Part shown: in pieces, positions 9,281-18,041 of the stretch
How the letters are laid out: every line of letters begins with the position of its first letter
Position numbering within the stretch: the stretch's first letter is position 1
Assembly (NCBI GenBank): GCA_902517735.1
Contig: CABYDK010000002.1
Location: forward strand, 25,001-59,810
Length of the DNA stretch: 34,810 bases
Source of the DNA: an uncultured Pelagibacteraceae bacterium
GTDB lineage: Bacteria; Pseudomonadota; Alphaproteobacteria; Pelagibacterales; Pelagibacteraceae
Direction of reading: 5' to 3'
The notes under the pieces: generated by a model
What the model was told of the DNA's origin: nothing
Database searches by the model: none
Seen by the model: only the letters and a program-made list of their open reading frames with translations
Made by a program: the position numbers and the translations under genes

Positions 9281-10268
9281 ATTTAAAAAAATTAAAAAAC
9301 CTTTAATAATTGCCGAGATAGGAAACAATCATGAAGGAAGTTTTAAAAACGCTTTAAAATTAATTGATGCAGCAAAAAAGTGTGGTGTAGATGCTGTGAA
9401 ATTTCAGACATTTAAAACCCATCTTTATTATTCTAATCAAGACATTAAAAGACTAAAAAGACTTAAAAAATTTGAATTATCATTTGATCAATTTTCTAAA
9501 TTAGCAAAATACGCAAAAAAAAAGAATTTGATTTTTATATCAACACCTCTTGATTTTGAAAGTTTGGATCATTTAAAGAAAATTGTTGATATCATTAAAA
9601 TATCATCTGGAGACAATAATTTTTATGATCTAATTAAAAGTTCGGTAAATTCAAAAAAAGAGCTTATTATATCTACTGGGCTTACTTCATTAAAAGAAAT
9701 AAGAAATCTTAAAAAATTTATTAAAGATTTAAGTTATACTAAAAATTCTTACTTTTTACACTGTGTATCGAATTACCCAGTTTATACGAAAAATGCTAAT
9801 TTAAATTTTATATTAAAATTAAAAAAAATTTTTAAAGATAATATTGGTTATTCAGATCACACAATTGGTATTGATGCTTGTCTAATTTCTTTTTTATTAG
9901 GATCATCAATTATAGAGAAACACTTTACACTAGATAAATCATTCTCAAATTTTAGGGACCATTCTATTTCTGCTGATCCTAAGGATATGAGTTTATTAGT
10001 AAAAAAAATTGAAATGTATAGAGAATTGATCAATGATAAAAAGGTAAATTATTTAAATTGCGAAAATAATGAAAGAATATTATTTAGACGATCGTATTAT
10101 TTCAATAAAGACTTATCAAAAAATTCAATAATTAATGATAAAGACATTGTACCTTTAAGACCTGGTAATGGAATTCAATTAAATAAAAAACATTTAATCT
10201 TAAATAAAAAGATTATCAAAAATGTAAAAAAGGGATCAATAATTAAATTATCAGACTTAAAAAATTAA
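9264..10268 (+). CDS. NeuB-family nonulosonic acid synthase
   Basis: The enzyme condenses a 6-carbon N-acyl amino sugar with phosphoenolpyruvate to give a 9-carbon sialic-acid-like sugar. The TIM-barrel start LIIAEIGNNHEGS (14-26) and GVDAVKFQTFK (41-51) are diagnostic. The metal/substrate block GYSDHTIGIDA and the EKHFTLDK motif come later, followed by DHSISADP. A C-terminal antifreeze-like SAF domain covers about 275-334. At 334 residues it is full length for the family. Whether the product is neuraminic, legionaminic, pseudaminic or another acid cannot be assigned from the motifs. The gene is packed in the operon with a 17-base overlap before it and 6 bases after it. Confidence 0.9.
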   Translation: MNFLNKFKKIKKPLIIAEIGNNHEGSFKNALKLIDAAKKCGVDAVKFQTFKTHLYYSNQDIKRLKRLKKFELSFDQFSKLAKYAKKKNLIFISTPLDFESLDHLKKIVDIIKISSGDNNFYDLIKSSVNSKKELIISTGLTSLKEIRNLKKFIKDLSYTKNSYFLHCVSNYPVYTKNANLNFILKLKKIFKDNIGYSDHTIGIDACLISFLLGSSIIEKHFTLDKSFSNFRDHSISADPKDMSLLVKKIEMYRELINDKKVNYLNCENNERILFRRSYYFNKDLSKNSIINDKDIVPLRPGNGIQLNKKHLILNKKIIKNVKKGSIIKLSDLKN

Positions 10269-10274
10269 TTTTAT

Positions 10275-12110
10275 ATGTGTGGAATAGCAGGTTTTTATGG
10301 ATCAAAATTGCCGACAAAAAACAATATTATTAAATCTAGTGAACTTATCAAACACAGAGGACCAGACGCTAGTGGGTCAGTAATATTAAAAAAAGATAAA
10401 TTAGTTTTTCTTCATCGAAGATTATCAATAATTGATATTGACAAAAGATCAAATCAACCGATGGAATATGATAACACTATTTTAATTTTTAATGGAGAAA
10501 TTTATAACTACATTGAAATTAAAAAAAAGTTAATTTTTATGGGGCATAAATTTAAAACAAATTCTGACACGGAAGTGCTTATTCATGCTTTAAAAGAGTG
10601 GAAAGAAAAAGCAGTAAATTTTTTGGAAGGTATGTGGGCGTTTGCTTGGTATGATAAGAACACAAAAACATTAATTTTATCAAGAGATAGATTTGGTGAA
10701 AAACCATTATATTATTTTTTCAAAGAAAAAGATCTTTTTTTTAGCTCTGAAATAAAATCTTTATCGGCGCTTTCTTCTAAAAAATTTAAAATTAATTTTA
10801 AAAAAATAGAGGATTTTTTGAAGAATGGATATAAATCCGCTTTTAAGGATAAAAATTTATTTTTTAAAGATGTAAAACAAATAAATCCAGGATCTCTTTT
10901 AATTATAAACAAAAATAAAAAAATAAAAAATATTGATTATTGGAAAAGAAAAACAAAATTTTTAAATAAAAAAATATCATATAAAAAAATAATAAATAAA
11001 AATAAAATTAATTTGATTAGATCTGTAAAACTAAGAACAAGATCAGATGTTCCAATTGGTTTTTGTATGAGCAGTGGAATAGACTCAAATGGATTAATTT
11101 CAATAGCCAAAAAACAGCTCAAACAACAAATAATTGGATATAATATTTATAGTAAAAATAAAAATTATGATGAGTATGATCTTACAAAAAAATCAGCAAA
11201 AGAACTCAATATTAGATTAAAATTAGTAAAAGTTCCTAAAGTAAATTTTCTTGAAAATTTAAAGAAAATAACTCATATCAGGGGATATCCGTTATTCACA
11301 ATATCCTATTTTTTACATTGGTTTATGATGAAAGAAATGAAAAAGGATGGAATTAAAGTCTCTATAAGTGGATCAGCTGCTGACGAAATTTATTCAGGAT
11401 ATATTGATCATTTTAATCAATTTTTATATCAGATTAAGAGTAACAAAGTACTTCTGAGTAAGACAAAATCTGATTGGCATAGGTATTTTGAAAAATTTGT
11501 TCAAAACAAAGATTTAAAAAAATATGATTTATATTTCAAAAATAAAAATTTTAGAAATCATATTTATGACAATTATCCAAATGAAATTTTTGTAACTAAA
11601 AAAAAATCAAGATTTTATGAAAAAAAATTTTCAGCAGATCTATTGAGAAATAGAATGATGAATGAATTATATTATGAAATTGTCCCAGTTTTACTTCATG
11701 AAGATGATTTAAATTCTATGAATTTTTCAATTGAAAACAGAACTCCTTATTTAGATAGAGAGATATATAATTTTATTCAAACAATACCAACAAAACATTT
11801 TGTAAAAAATGGATATCTAAAATCAATATTAAGAGACTCACTTAGTAAGATTACTCCAAATTTTATTATTAAAAATCGACAAAAAAAAGGATTTAATGCA
11901 TCAATATATGATTATATCGATATAAGATCAAAAAGTTTTAAATCAATTATTGAAAGCAAATCAAAAATATTTAACATTATTAAACGTAAAAAATTTTATG
12001 ATTTTATTTTAAAGAATAAATCACCTGAAAATAGTAAGCTTATTTTTCGTTTTCTTTCAGCAAAATTTTTTTTAGATCAAAATACCCAAATTGATAAAAG
12101 AACAAAATGA
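10275..12110 (+). CDS. asnB: AsnB-type glutamine-hydrolysing asparagine synthase / amidotransferase
   Basis: The protein is 611 residues in two domains. The N-terminal Ntn glutaminase begins MCGIAGFYG with nucleophile Cys2, plus HRGPDASG (27-34) and FNGEIYNY (72-79). The synthetase-type PP-loop domain has MSSGIDS at 265-271, where the consensus SGGxDS has Ser267 in place of the second residue Gly. AsnB-like enzymes in surface-sugar loci often amidate a sugar or peptide rather than free aspartate. Here it overlaps by 4 bases a second PP-loop amidotransferase of the PseA/WbpG type. That suggests it donates glutamine-derived ammonia, or works on the same sugar. The function as housekeeping asparagine synthetase is the alternative. 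Confidence 0.85.
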   Translation: MCGIAGFYGSKLPTKNNIIKSSELIKHRGPDASGSVILKKDKLVFLHRRLSIIDIDKRSNQPMEYDNTILIFNGEIYNYIEIKKKLIFMGHKFKTNSDTEVLIHALKEWKEKAVNFLEGMWAFAWYDKNTKTLILSRDRFGEKPLYYFFKEKDLFFSSEIKSLSALSSKKFKINFKKIEDFLKNGYKSAFKDKNLFFKDVKQINPGSLLIINKNKKIKNIDYWKRKTKFLNKKISYKKIINKNKINLIRSVKLRTRSDVPIGFCMSSGIDSNGLISIAKKQLKQQIIGYNIYSKNKNYDEYDLTKKSAKELNIRLKLVKVPKVNFLENLKKITHIRGYPLFTISYFLHWFMMKEMKKDGIKVSISGSAADEIYSGYIDHFNQFLYQIKSNKVLLSKTKSDWHRYFEKFVQNKDLKKYDLYFKNKNFRNHIYDNYPNEIFVTKKKSRFYEKKFSADLLRNRMMNELYYEIVPVLLHEDDLNSMNFSIENRTPYLDREIYNFIQTIPTKHFVKNGYLKSILRDSLSKITPNFIIKNRQKKGFNASIYDYIDIRSKSFKSIIESKSKIFNIIKRKKFYDFILKNKSPENSKLIFRFLSAKFFLDQNTQIDKRTK

Positions 12111-13228
12111 AATTGAAATACTGTATTAAATGTTTAATGCCGAATACAAAATTGTATTTAAAATTTACCGGTGGTGTTTGTAATACATGTATTTACCATA
12201 AAGATTACAAAGATTCTAAACAAAAGATTGATTGGAAATTTAGACAAAAAGAATTTGATAAATTAATTAAAAAAATAAAAAAAATTAATGCACCAACTTT
12301 TGATGCTCTAGTCCCAGTGAGTGGTGGAAAGGATAGTATATATCAAGTTCATAGATTATTGAACAAAGGTTTGAGAATTTTAGCGGTAAATATTGACTAT
12401 GGAATAAAAACTAAAATTGGTTATTCAAATTTACAAATAATTCCAAGCATGGGTGCAACATTAATAACTGTCAGACCGAATTTAAGAATACACAAAAAAA
12501 TTTTAAAAATATCATTCTTAGAATATGGAGATCCAGATTTAATGAGTCACTGTATGCTTCATGCTTTTCCAATAAGACTTGCATTGAATTTAAAGATACC
12601 ACTTGTTTTACTTGGTGAAAATTCTGCAATTGAATATAGTGGATCAATAAGAAAATATGATGACAAAAAAATTGATAATAAATGGTTTAAAAAATTTGCA
12701 GCTAATTTTAACTTAACTCCAAAAATTTTTTCTAAGAGACATAATATAAAATATAAATTTTTAAAAAATTATGACTTACCCTCAAATAATGAATTAAGAA
12801 AAACCAACGCTGTATTTGCCAGTTATTTTTTTAAATGGGATTCTCAAATAAACTTAAAAATTGCAAAAAAATATGGTTTTAATTCTTTGAAAAAGCCTGG
12901 TGAGGGAACGTATAGAAACTTTGTAGGAATTGATGAAAAAATCAACAGGATTCATCAATATTTAAAATATTTAAAATTTGGATATGGAAGAGCCACGGAT
13001 CATGCTTGCGAAGATATAAGAAATGGTAAAATTTCAAGGATAAAAGGCCAAAATTTAGTCATAAAGTTTGATAGAGTTCCGATTTCAAAATATTATTATG
13101 AGGATTTTATAAATCTAATTGGAATTAATGAAAAAAAATTTTTTTCTACATTAAAAAAAAATACAAACAAAAAACTTTTTAATATTAAAGGAAAAAATTT
13201 TTTATTCAAATCTAAGAAATTTGATTAA
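12107..13228 (+). CDS. N-acetyl sugar amidotransferase (PseA/WbpG/LegA-like PP-loop enzyme)
   Basis: The family uses ATP and ammonia to convert an N-acetyl group of a surface sugar to an acetamidino group. A zinc-knuckle-like pair of CxxC motifs is at Cys6/Cys9 and Cys25/Cys28. The ATP-pyrophosphatase P-loop SGGKDS is at 72-77, and LLGENSAIEYSGS is about 60% of the way along. The length of 373 residues is normal. In the characterised Pseudomonas WbpG system, HisH- and HisF-like partners supply ammonia, and neither gene is present here; the adjacent AsnB-type protein may replace them (inference). Its TAA stop is followed immediately by the ATG of the next gene. Confidence 0.85.
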   Translation: MKLKYCIKCLMPNTKLYLKFTGGVCNTCIYHKDYKDSKQKIDWKFRQKEFDKLIKKIKKINAPTFDALVPVSGGKDSIYQVHRLLNKGLRILAVNIDYGIKTKIGYSNLQIIPSMGATLITVRPNLRIHKKILKISFLEYGDPDLMSHCMLHAFPIRLALNLKIPLVLLGENSAIEYSGSIRKYDDKKIDNKWFKKFAANFNLTPKIFSKRHNIKYKFLKNYDLPSNNELRKTNAVFASYFFKWDSQINLKIAKKYGFNSLKKPGEGTYRNFVGIDEKINRIHQYLKYLKFGYGRATDHACEDIRNGKISRIKGQNLVIKFDRVPISKYYYEDFINLIGINEKKFFSTLKKNTNKKLFNIKGKNFLFKSKKFD

Positions 13229-13594
13229 ATGGTAAATAAAAAAGTCAGAAAATTTAATACTAAAAGTAAGTTAAATACCAAAATTACTTTAGTAAAAAAA
13301 ATTTTTTTAAAAGAAAATCAACAAATAACTTTTCTTGAAAAATTCAAACAAAAAAAGAGGGAATACGATGTGGTTAAAAAAAGGTGGGGTTATTACGCTA
13401 CACCTTCAATTAATAAAAGACTTAAGAAATTTAGTTATGAATGCGCAATAATCAAAAACAATAATAATAAATTTTTTATATGTTTAGTTAATAAGAATAT
13501 GAAAAAAGAATTTAAATTTTATTTAAAAAAAGATGATCAACATATTGTTTGCTGGTTAAATCTTAAAAATTTAAAATTAATTGAGAAATTGTAG
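13229..13594 (+). CDS. Hypothetical 121-residue protein in amidotransferase operon
   Basis: No family is recognised. The protein is basic, with a Lys-rich N-terminal third (1-50). A more conserved-looking core follows, KKRWGYYATPSINKRL (about 49-64), then a short beta-rich region with FFICLVNK and HIVCWLNLK. There is no signal peptide or membrane segment. The start ATG abuts the stop of the amidotransferase gene with no spacer, and the next gene begins 10 bases after its stop. Strong translational coupling suggests it acts with the amidotransferase or the following transferase, perhaps as a partner subunit. This is inference from position only. It could also be a small substrate-modifying enzyme of a family I do not know. 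Confidence 0.7.
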   Translation: MVNKKVRKFNTKSKLNTKITLVKKIFLKENQQITFLEKFKQKKREYDVVKKRWGYYATPSINKRLKKFSYECAIIKNNNNKFFICLVNKNMKKEFKFYLKKDDQHIVCWLNLKNLKLIEKL

Positions 13595-13604
13595 TCAAAA
13601 TTAA

Positions 13605-14975
13605 ATGAATATTTATATTAAGGTTGAAGTGAAAAGAAGAGAGCTAGAGTCAAGGTTATTATTAGCAATGGCAGCTGCCGAAAGAGGACATGAAGTATTA
13701 CTTGGATCTACTCCTTTAACATTGGATTTGGTTAGAAAAAATTTTTTGAAGCCTGGGATTATTTTTGAAAAAAGCATAGTGCCATCTGAGCGAAGAATTA
13801 AGCAGCTAAATGCTTATAAAGATAATAATTGTAAAATAACTGTAATTGATGAAGAGGGTGGATTTATAAACAATAATTTTAAAGAATTTCTAGAGGAGAG
13901 ATTTTCTGCAAAATCTGTCAAATTAACCGATAAAATTTTCACTTGGGGAATTAGGGATTATAAAAAATTTACATCCTATTTTAGAAAATATAAAAATAGA
14001 TTTTCTGCAACAGGTAACCCAAGAGTTGATTTTTGGCGAAAAGAATTTGATTATTATTATAAACATCAAAAATTAAGTCAAATTAAAACAGGCGATGATT
14101 TTATACTATTAGCATCAAACTTTGGTGCAATGTTGCACGAACGTAGAATTTGGCAAGAGGTTAAAGTTTTAAGAGATAAAAAAAATTTTGAAAGAGGTCG
14201 TGATGAATTCTTATATTATGAATTTAAATCATACCAAATTAGATTGGCTGCTAAATTTGTAAAAATAATTAGAGAAATATCGAAAAAATTTAAAAAATTA
14301 AAAATTGTAATCAGACCCCATCCTACAGAAAGTGTTGATGCCTGGAAATCAATTATAGGTCATCATAAAAATATTTTTGTAATACAAGATGGATCTATTG
14401 GAAAATGGATAAGAAAAACAAAATTATTAATTCATAACAGTTGTACAAGTGGAGTGGAATCTTACGCATCAAATATACCAACTATTGCATATAGGCCCTT
14501 AAAATCAAGTTTTGAATTTAAATTTCCAAATTCATTGTCTACTAATGTATTTGATGAAAAAAATTTAATTAAAAAGATAAGCAAAATTCTTAAAAGAAAA
14601 AAAAATTTCGAAAGTCAAAAAAATGGAAATTTAAATAATTATTTTTGTAATTTAAAAAACAATTTAGCCTCAGACAATATTGTAAAAGAGTGGGAAAAAC
14701 TTGATGATGGAAAATTATCTAAAAAAAATAATCTTCTCAAGTTAAAAACTATCGCAAACTTAAAAGAGTTTAAAGGTAAGTTAGTAAATAAAAGTTTTAT
14801 GAATAATCATAAAAATTCAGATCATAATAGCGCAAAGTACAAATTTCCTAAAATTACAAATAATGAATTGGAAAAAATCACCAATAACTTAAGAATTACT
14901 TTGAAAAGATTTAATAATGTTAATGTAGAACAAATTTCAGATAGATTGATTTTAGTAAACAATAAAAATAATTAA
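13605..14975 (+). CDS. Surface carbohydrate biosynthesis protein, CDP-glycerol-transferase-like GT-B fold
   Basis: The N-terminus IKVEVKRRELESRLLLAMAA followed by ERGHEVLLGS is typical of a family named only as 'surface carbohydrate biosynthesis protein'. It looks like a GT-B fold related to CDP-glycerol glycerophosphotransferases. RPHPTES is at 237-243 and HNSCTSGVES at 277-286; in the related families such blocks bind the nucleotide donor. The length is 456 residues, of which the last 80 or so are low-complexity and Lys/Asn-rich. Proteins like this commonly sit beside NeuB genes, so it may transfer the CMP-activated sugar made by the operon (inference). It ends the dense forward run; 77 bases follow before the next gene. 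Confidence 0.72.
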   Translation: MNIYIKVEVKRRELESRLLLAMAAAERGHEVLLGSTPLTLDLVRKNFLKPGIIFEKSIVPSERRIKQLNAYKDNNCKITVIDEEGGFINNNFKEFLEERFSAKSVKLTDKIFTWGIRDYKKFTSYFRKYKNRFSATGNPRVDFWRKEFDYYYKHQKLSQIKTGDDFILLASNFGAMLHERRIWQEVKVLRDKKNFERGRDEFLYYEFKSYQIRLAAKFVKIIREISKKFKKLKIVIRPHPTESVDAWKSIIGHHKNIFVIQDGSIGKWIRKTKLLIHNSCTSGVESYASNIPTIAYRPLKSSFEFKFPNSLSTNVFDEKNLIKKISKILKRKKNFESQKNGNLNNYFCNLKNNLASDNIVKEWEKLDDGKLSKKNNLLKLKTIANLKEFKGKLVNKSFMNNHKNSDHNSAKYKFPKITNNELEKITNNLRITLKRFNNVNVEQISDRLILVNNKNN

Positions 14976-15052
14976 ATTCATGATTAATTTTAGATACATT
15001 TTGAAAAGTCATAATTATAATAATTTTTTTCATTTTCAATATCTTTAGATTT

Positions 15053-16159
15053 ATGAAAACGATTAATTATATAACATTTTCATCAATTCCTTCACATCTT
15101 CCTAGCTCATTACAAATTATTAAAACTTGCGAAAGTTTATCAAAATACAATTATGATGTAACATTAATAAAACCTGGAACAGGAAATAAAAAAATTTCAA
15201 TTAAAAAATATTATGGTCTTAAATATAAAGTAAATATTAAGGAGTTTGTATATTTTAAAAATTTCCCTAAAGGTGTAAAATTCTATTTATATTGTTTTAG
15301 ATGTTTATTTTTTATTTTTAAAAGAAAAAATTCTATAACAATTACAAGAAATTATTTTGTATGTTATTTGCTTTTGTTATTTAGACAAAAAGTAATTTTG
15401 GAAATTCATCACGATACAAAAATTGAGGGAAGGATTACAAAATTTATATTAAAATATTCAAATTTTTTAAATAGTAAAAAATTAATTAATATTATTGCAA
15501 TCTCAAACTCAGTAAAAAATTTGTTTATTAATAAATATAAAATAATTTCTAAAAAAATTACAGTTTTGCCTAGTGGTAGTTCTATAAGAGTAAATTATTC
15601 ACACAAACTTAATAATAATAATAGAATAAAAGTCGGATATTTTGGATCAATTTCACCTTCAAAAGGAATTAACACATTATTAAAGTTATCAAAAATAGAT
15701 CTTGAAAATGACTATTATATATTTGGTGGTAATAAAAAATCTATATCTAAAATTAAAATTATGAATACAAATAAAAATTTGTTTATAAATGAAAGTATTC
15801 CATATGCATTTTTGCCAGAAGTTATGTTAAAAATGGATATACTGGTAATGCCATATAGTAAAATTATAAAATCCTCAGGTGAAGTAGATGATATTTCAAA
15901 GTATACATCACCACTAAAACTTTTCGATTATTTGGCTGTTGGTAAAATGATAATATCTTCAGATTTAAAAGTTTTAAGAGAGATTATAAGCCCTAAAAAT
16001 GCACTATTTGTTAATAATTATGAAAATGTTTATGAATGGAAAAAAAAAATTTCAATGGCTAAAAATGATAGAAAAAAAACTTTTATAATTAGTAAAAACA
16101 ATTTTAGATTATCTAAAAAGTTTGATCATTTAAAAAGAGTAAGAGAATACATAAGATAA
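15053..16159 (+). CDS. Glycosyltransferase, GT4-like (GT-B fold)
   Basis: This is a two-domain GT-B transferase of 368 residues. The N-terminal acceptor domain begins NYITFSSIPSHLPSS. The donor domain starts near VGYFGSISPSKGINTLL (about 194-210) and includes YTSPLKLFDYLAVGKMI, the GT4 pattern just after the nucleotide-binding loop. The canonical Glu-rich EGFG element is replaced by the SPLKLFDY block, as in many WcaI/WlbH-like enzymes. The sugar donor is unknown. The preceding 77 bases (14976-15052) are very A/T-rich and may contain a promoter; no ordered -35/-10 pair stands out. The gene is followed after 17 bases by a second glycosyltransferase. Confidence 0.82.
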   Translation: MKTINYITFSSIPSHLPSSLQIIKTCESLSKYNYDVTLIKPGTGNKKISIKKYYGLKYKVNIKEFVYFKNFPKGVKFYLYCFRCLFFIFKRKNSITITRNYFVCYLLLLFRQKVILEIHHDTKIEGRITKFILKYSNFLNSKKLINIIAISNSVKNLFINKYKIISKKITVLPSGSSIRVNYSHKLNNNNRIKVGYFGSISPSKGINTLLKLSKIDLENDYYIFGGNKKSISKIKIMNTNKNLFINESIPYAFLPEVMLKMDILVMPYSKIIKSSGEVDDISKYTSPLKLFDYLAVGKMIISSDLKVLREIISPKNALFVNNYENVYEWKKKISMAKNDRKKTFIISKNNFRLSKKFDHLKRVREYIR

Positions 16160-16176
16160 ATCTGATATTTTTAAAA

Positions 16177-16953
16177 ATGAATATTAAACCATCAGTGACA
16201 ATTATAATTCCATATAAAAACAATATTAAATATTTATTTTCAACTCTCAATTCTGTTTTTAAACAAACTTATAAAAATTTTAAAATTTTGATTATTTATG
16301 ATGATGAGAATAGAGCTGATTTAATTAAGATTAAAAAATTCATAAATACTATAAAAAGTAAAAATTTTCCCTATATTAAAATTCAAATTAATAAAAAAAA
16401 TATAGGTGCAGGGTATTCCAGAAATATAGGAATGAAGAAAAGTAATACAAAATATGTGGCTTTTCTTGACTCAGATGATCTATGGGCAAAAAATAAACTT
16501 AAAACTCAAATTGAATATATGGAGAAAAATGATCAAGTTTTTTCTCACACATCTTATTATGTAATAAATGATAATGAACAAATAATTTCAACAAGAAATG
16601 CGAAATTGAAAATCACTTTTGATGAACTTGTGAAATCATGCGATATTGGCTTATCAACAGTTATTTTAAACTTAAACTTCGTAAAAAAAAATAAATTTTA
16701 TTTTCCAAAGATAAAAACCAAGGAGGATTTTGTACTCTGGTTAAAAATAACAAGAAAATTAAAGTTTATAAGAGGCATAAATAAGAAATTAACATATTAT
16801 AGAAAAACAAATGATTCACTTTCTTCTAATAAATTTACAAGTTTTATTAATGGTTATAAAGTTTATAGAAATTATATGAATTATAATATTATAAATTCTT
16901 TATATCACTTATTTATTCTCTCCATAAATTATTTAAAAAAAAATTTAAAATAA
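16177..16953 (+). CDS. Glycosyltransferase family 2 (GT-A fold)
   Basis: This is an inverting GT2 transferase of 258 residues. The start VTIIIPYKNNIKYL gives the first strand. The chain ends in the metal-binding DSDD at 98-101 within AFLDSDDLW. IGAGYSRNIGMKKS just before it binds the nucleotide. KTKEDFVLWLK near 184-194 contains the ED pair expected for the catalytic base region. There is no membrane segment beyond a weakly hydrophobic C-terminus, so it should act at the cytoplasmic face. Donor and acceptor are not readable. It belongs with the GT4 gene before it and the phosphoglycosyl transferase 12 bases after it. Confidence 0.86.
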   Translation: MNIKPSVTIIIPYKNNIKYLFSTLNSVFKQTYKNFKILIIYDDENRADLIKIKKFINTIKSKNFPYIKIQINKKNIGAGYSRNIGMKKSNTKYVAFLDSDDLWAKNKLKTQIEYMEKNDQVFSHTSYYVINDNEQIISTRNAKLKITFDELVKSCDIGLSTVILNLNFVKKNKFYFPKIKTKEDFVLWLKITRKLKFIRGINKKLTYYRKTNDSLSSNKFTSFINGYKVYRNYMNYNIINSLYHLFILSINYLKKNLK

Positions 16954-16965
16954 TGAATTAAATTA

Positions 16966-17994
16966 ATGCAATTTTATTTATCTTTTTTTATTTTATCAGT
17001 TTTTTATCTATTTGTGATTAATCTTTTTTTAAAAAAATTTGATATTAGTCTTGATAAAGAAGGAGTTGATGAAAAACATAAATCTCTTATAAGAAAAGAC
17101 AATTCCACTCCTTTGTCCGGGACTTTTTATTTTTTACCAATAATTTTGATATTATTTTTTAATTTAGATTCAAAAATAATAATTTGTTGTAGTTTATTAT
17201 TTATTTTAGGTTTGTTAGCTGACTTAAAAATTGTCACTTCATATAAATTAAGGCTAGTTTTTCAGTTTTTATTAATTTCATTAATTTTCTTAATTTCGAA
17301 AGATATAAAAATTGATACTAGAATACTATTTCTTAATGACTTAATGAATTATGAATTAGGAAGAATTTTATTATGTACTTTTTTTTTCATGGTTTTGATA
17401 AACGGTTTTAACCTAATTGATGGAACTAACTGTTTATGCACATTAAATTTTTTTATAATATCAATTTTCTTATACTTATTAATTAAACATTCAAATATTG
17501 ATTATTTAAAAGATGAACTAGTTATACTTATAGCCTCGTTGCTTATTTTTTTAATATTCAATTTTTTTGGCAAAAATTTTCTAGGCGATGGTGCCGCTTA
17601 CGGACTAGGATTTCTATTTGGATATTTTTTATTAAAAATTTCTTTAGCAAATAATAATATTTCTCCATATTTTATTGCTAATTTGCTTTGGTACCCTGCA
17701 TTTGAAAATTTATTTTCTATAGTAAGACGAAATTTTTCAAAAAGTAATAATTATTTACCTGATAATGATCATTTACATCAACTAATTTTTAAATTTTGTG
17801 AAAAAAAGAAGATTATAAAACATAATTTTATTCAGAGTTCGTTAATTGGAATATCTATTAACTTAATATTGACCATAAATTACCTTATTGGTTTTAATTA
17901 TTATAACAATTCAATAATACAAATTCTGTTGATTGTAAGTTCAATATTTCTTTATCTGATATCTTATTATTTTTTTAACAAAAAACTTAATTAA
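16966..17994 (+). CDS. WecA/MraY-type polyprenyl-phosphate sugar-1-phosphate transferase
   Basis: This polytopic membrane enzyme would load the first sugar phosphate on undecaprenyl phosphate. It has 342 residues with about ten hydrophobic segments. Family motifs are NLIDGTN (149-155, with Asp152), FLGDGAA (206-212, with Asp208) and the cytoplasmic HIH-like motif DNDHLHQ (266-272). The usual double aspartate of the first motif (GLLDD) reads GLLAD here, with Ala85 and Asp86. The N-terminal DEKHKSLIRKDNSTPLSG matches the conserved nucleotide-sugar loop. In this locus it is the only candidate initiating transferase, so it probably starts the lipid-linked glycan that the ABC protein could flip. 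Confidence 0.85.
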   Translation: MQFYLSFFILSVFYLFVINLFLKKFDISLDKEGVDEKHKSLIRKDNSTPLSGTFYFLPIILILFFNLDSKIIICCSLLFILGLLADLKIVTSYKLRLVFQFLLISLIFLISKDIKIDTRILFLNDLMNYELGRILLCTFFFMVLINGFNLIDGTNCLCTLNFFIISIFLYLLIKHSNIDYLKDELVILIASLLIFLIFNFFGKNFLGDGAAYGLGFLFGYFLLKISLANNNISPYFIANLLWYPAFENLFSIVRRNFSKSNNYLPDNDHLHQLIFKFCEKKKIIKHNFIQSSLIGISINLILTINYLIGFNYYNNSIIQILLIVSSIFLYLISYYFFNKKLN

Positions 17995-18041
17995 TTTTTT
18001 TTAAAGAGTTTTTTCTTTATAACTAAGATAGTATAAATTTT

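Noticed and set aside
10275-12110. Frameshift or truncation in the AsnB gene because of the SSGIDS P-loop
   Set aside because: The frame is intact over 611 residues and the other motifs are normal; the change is a substitution, not a defect in the frame.
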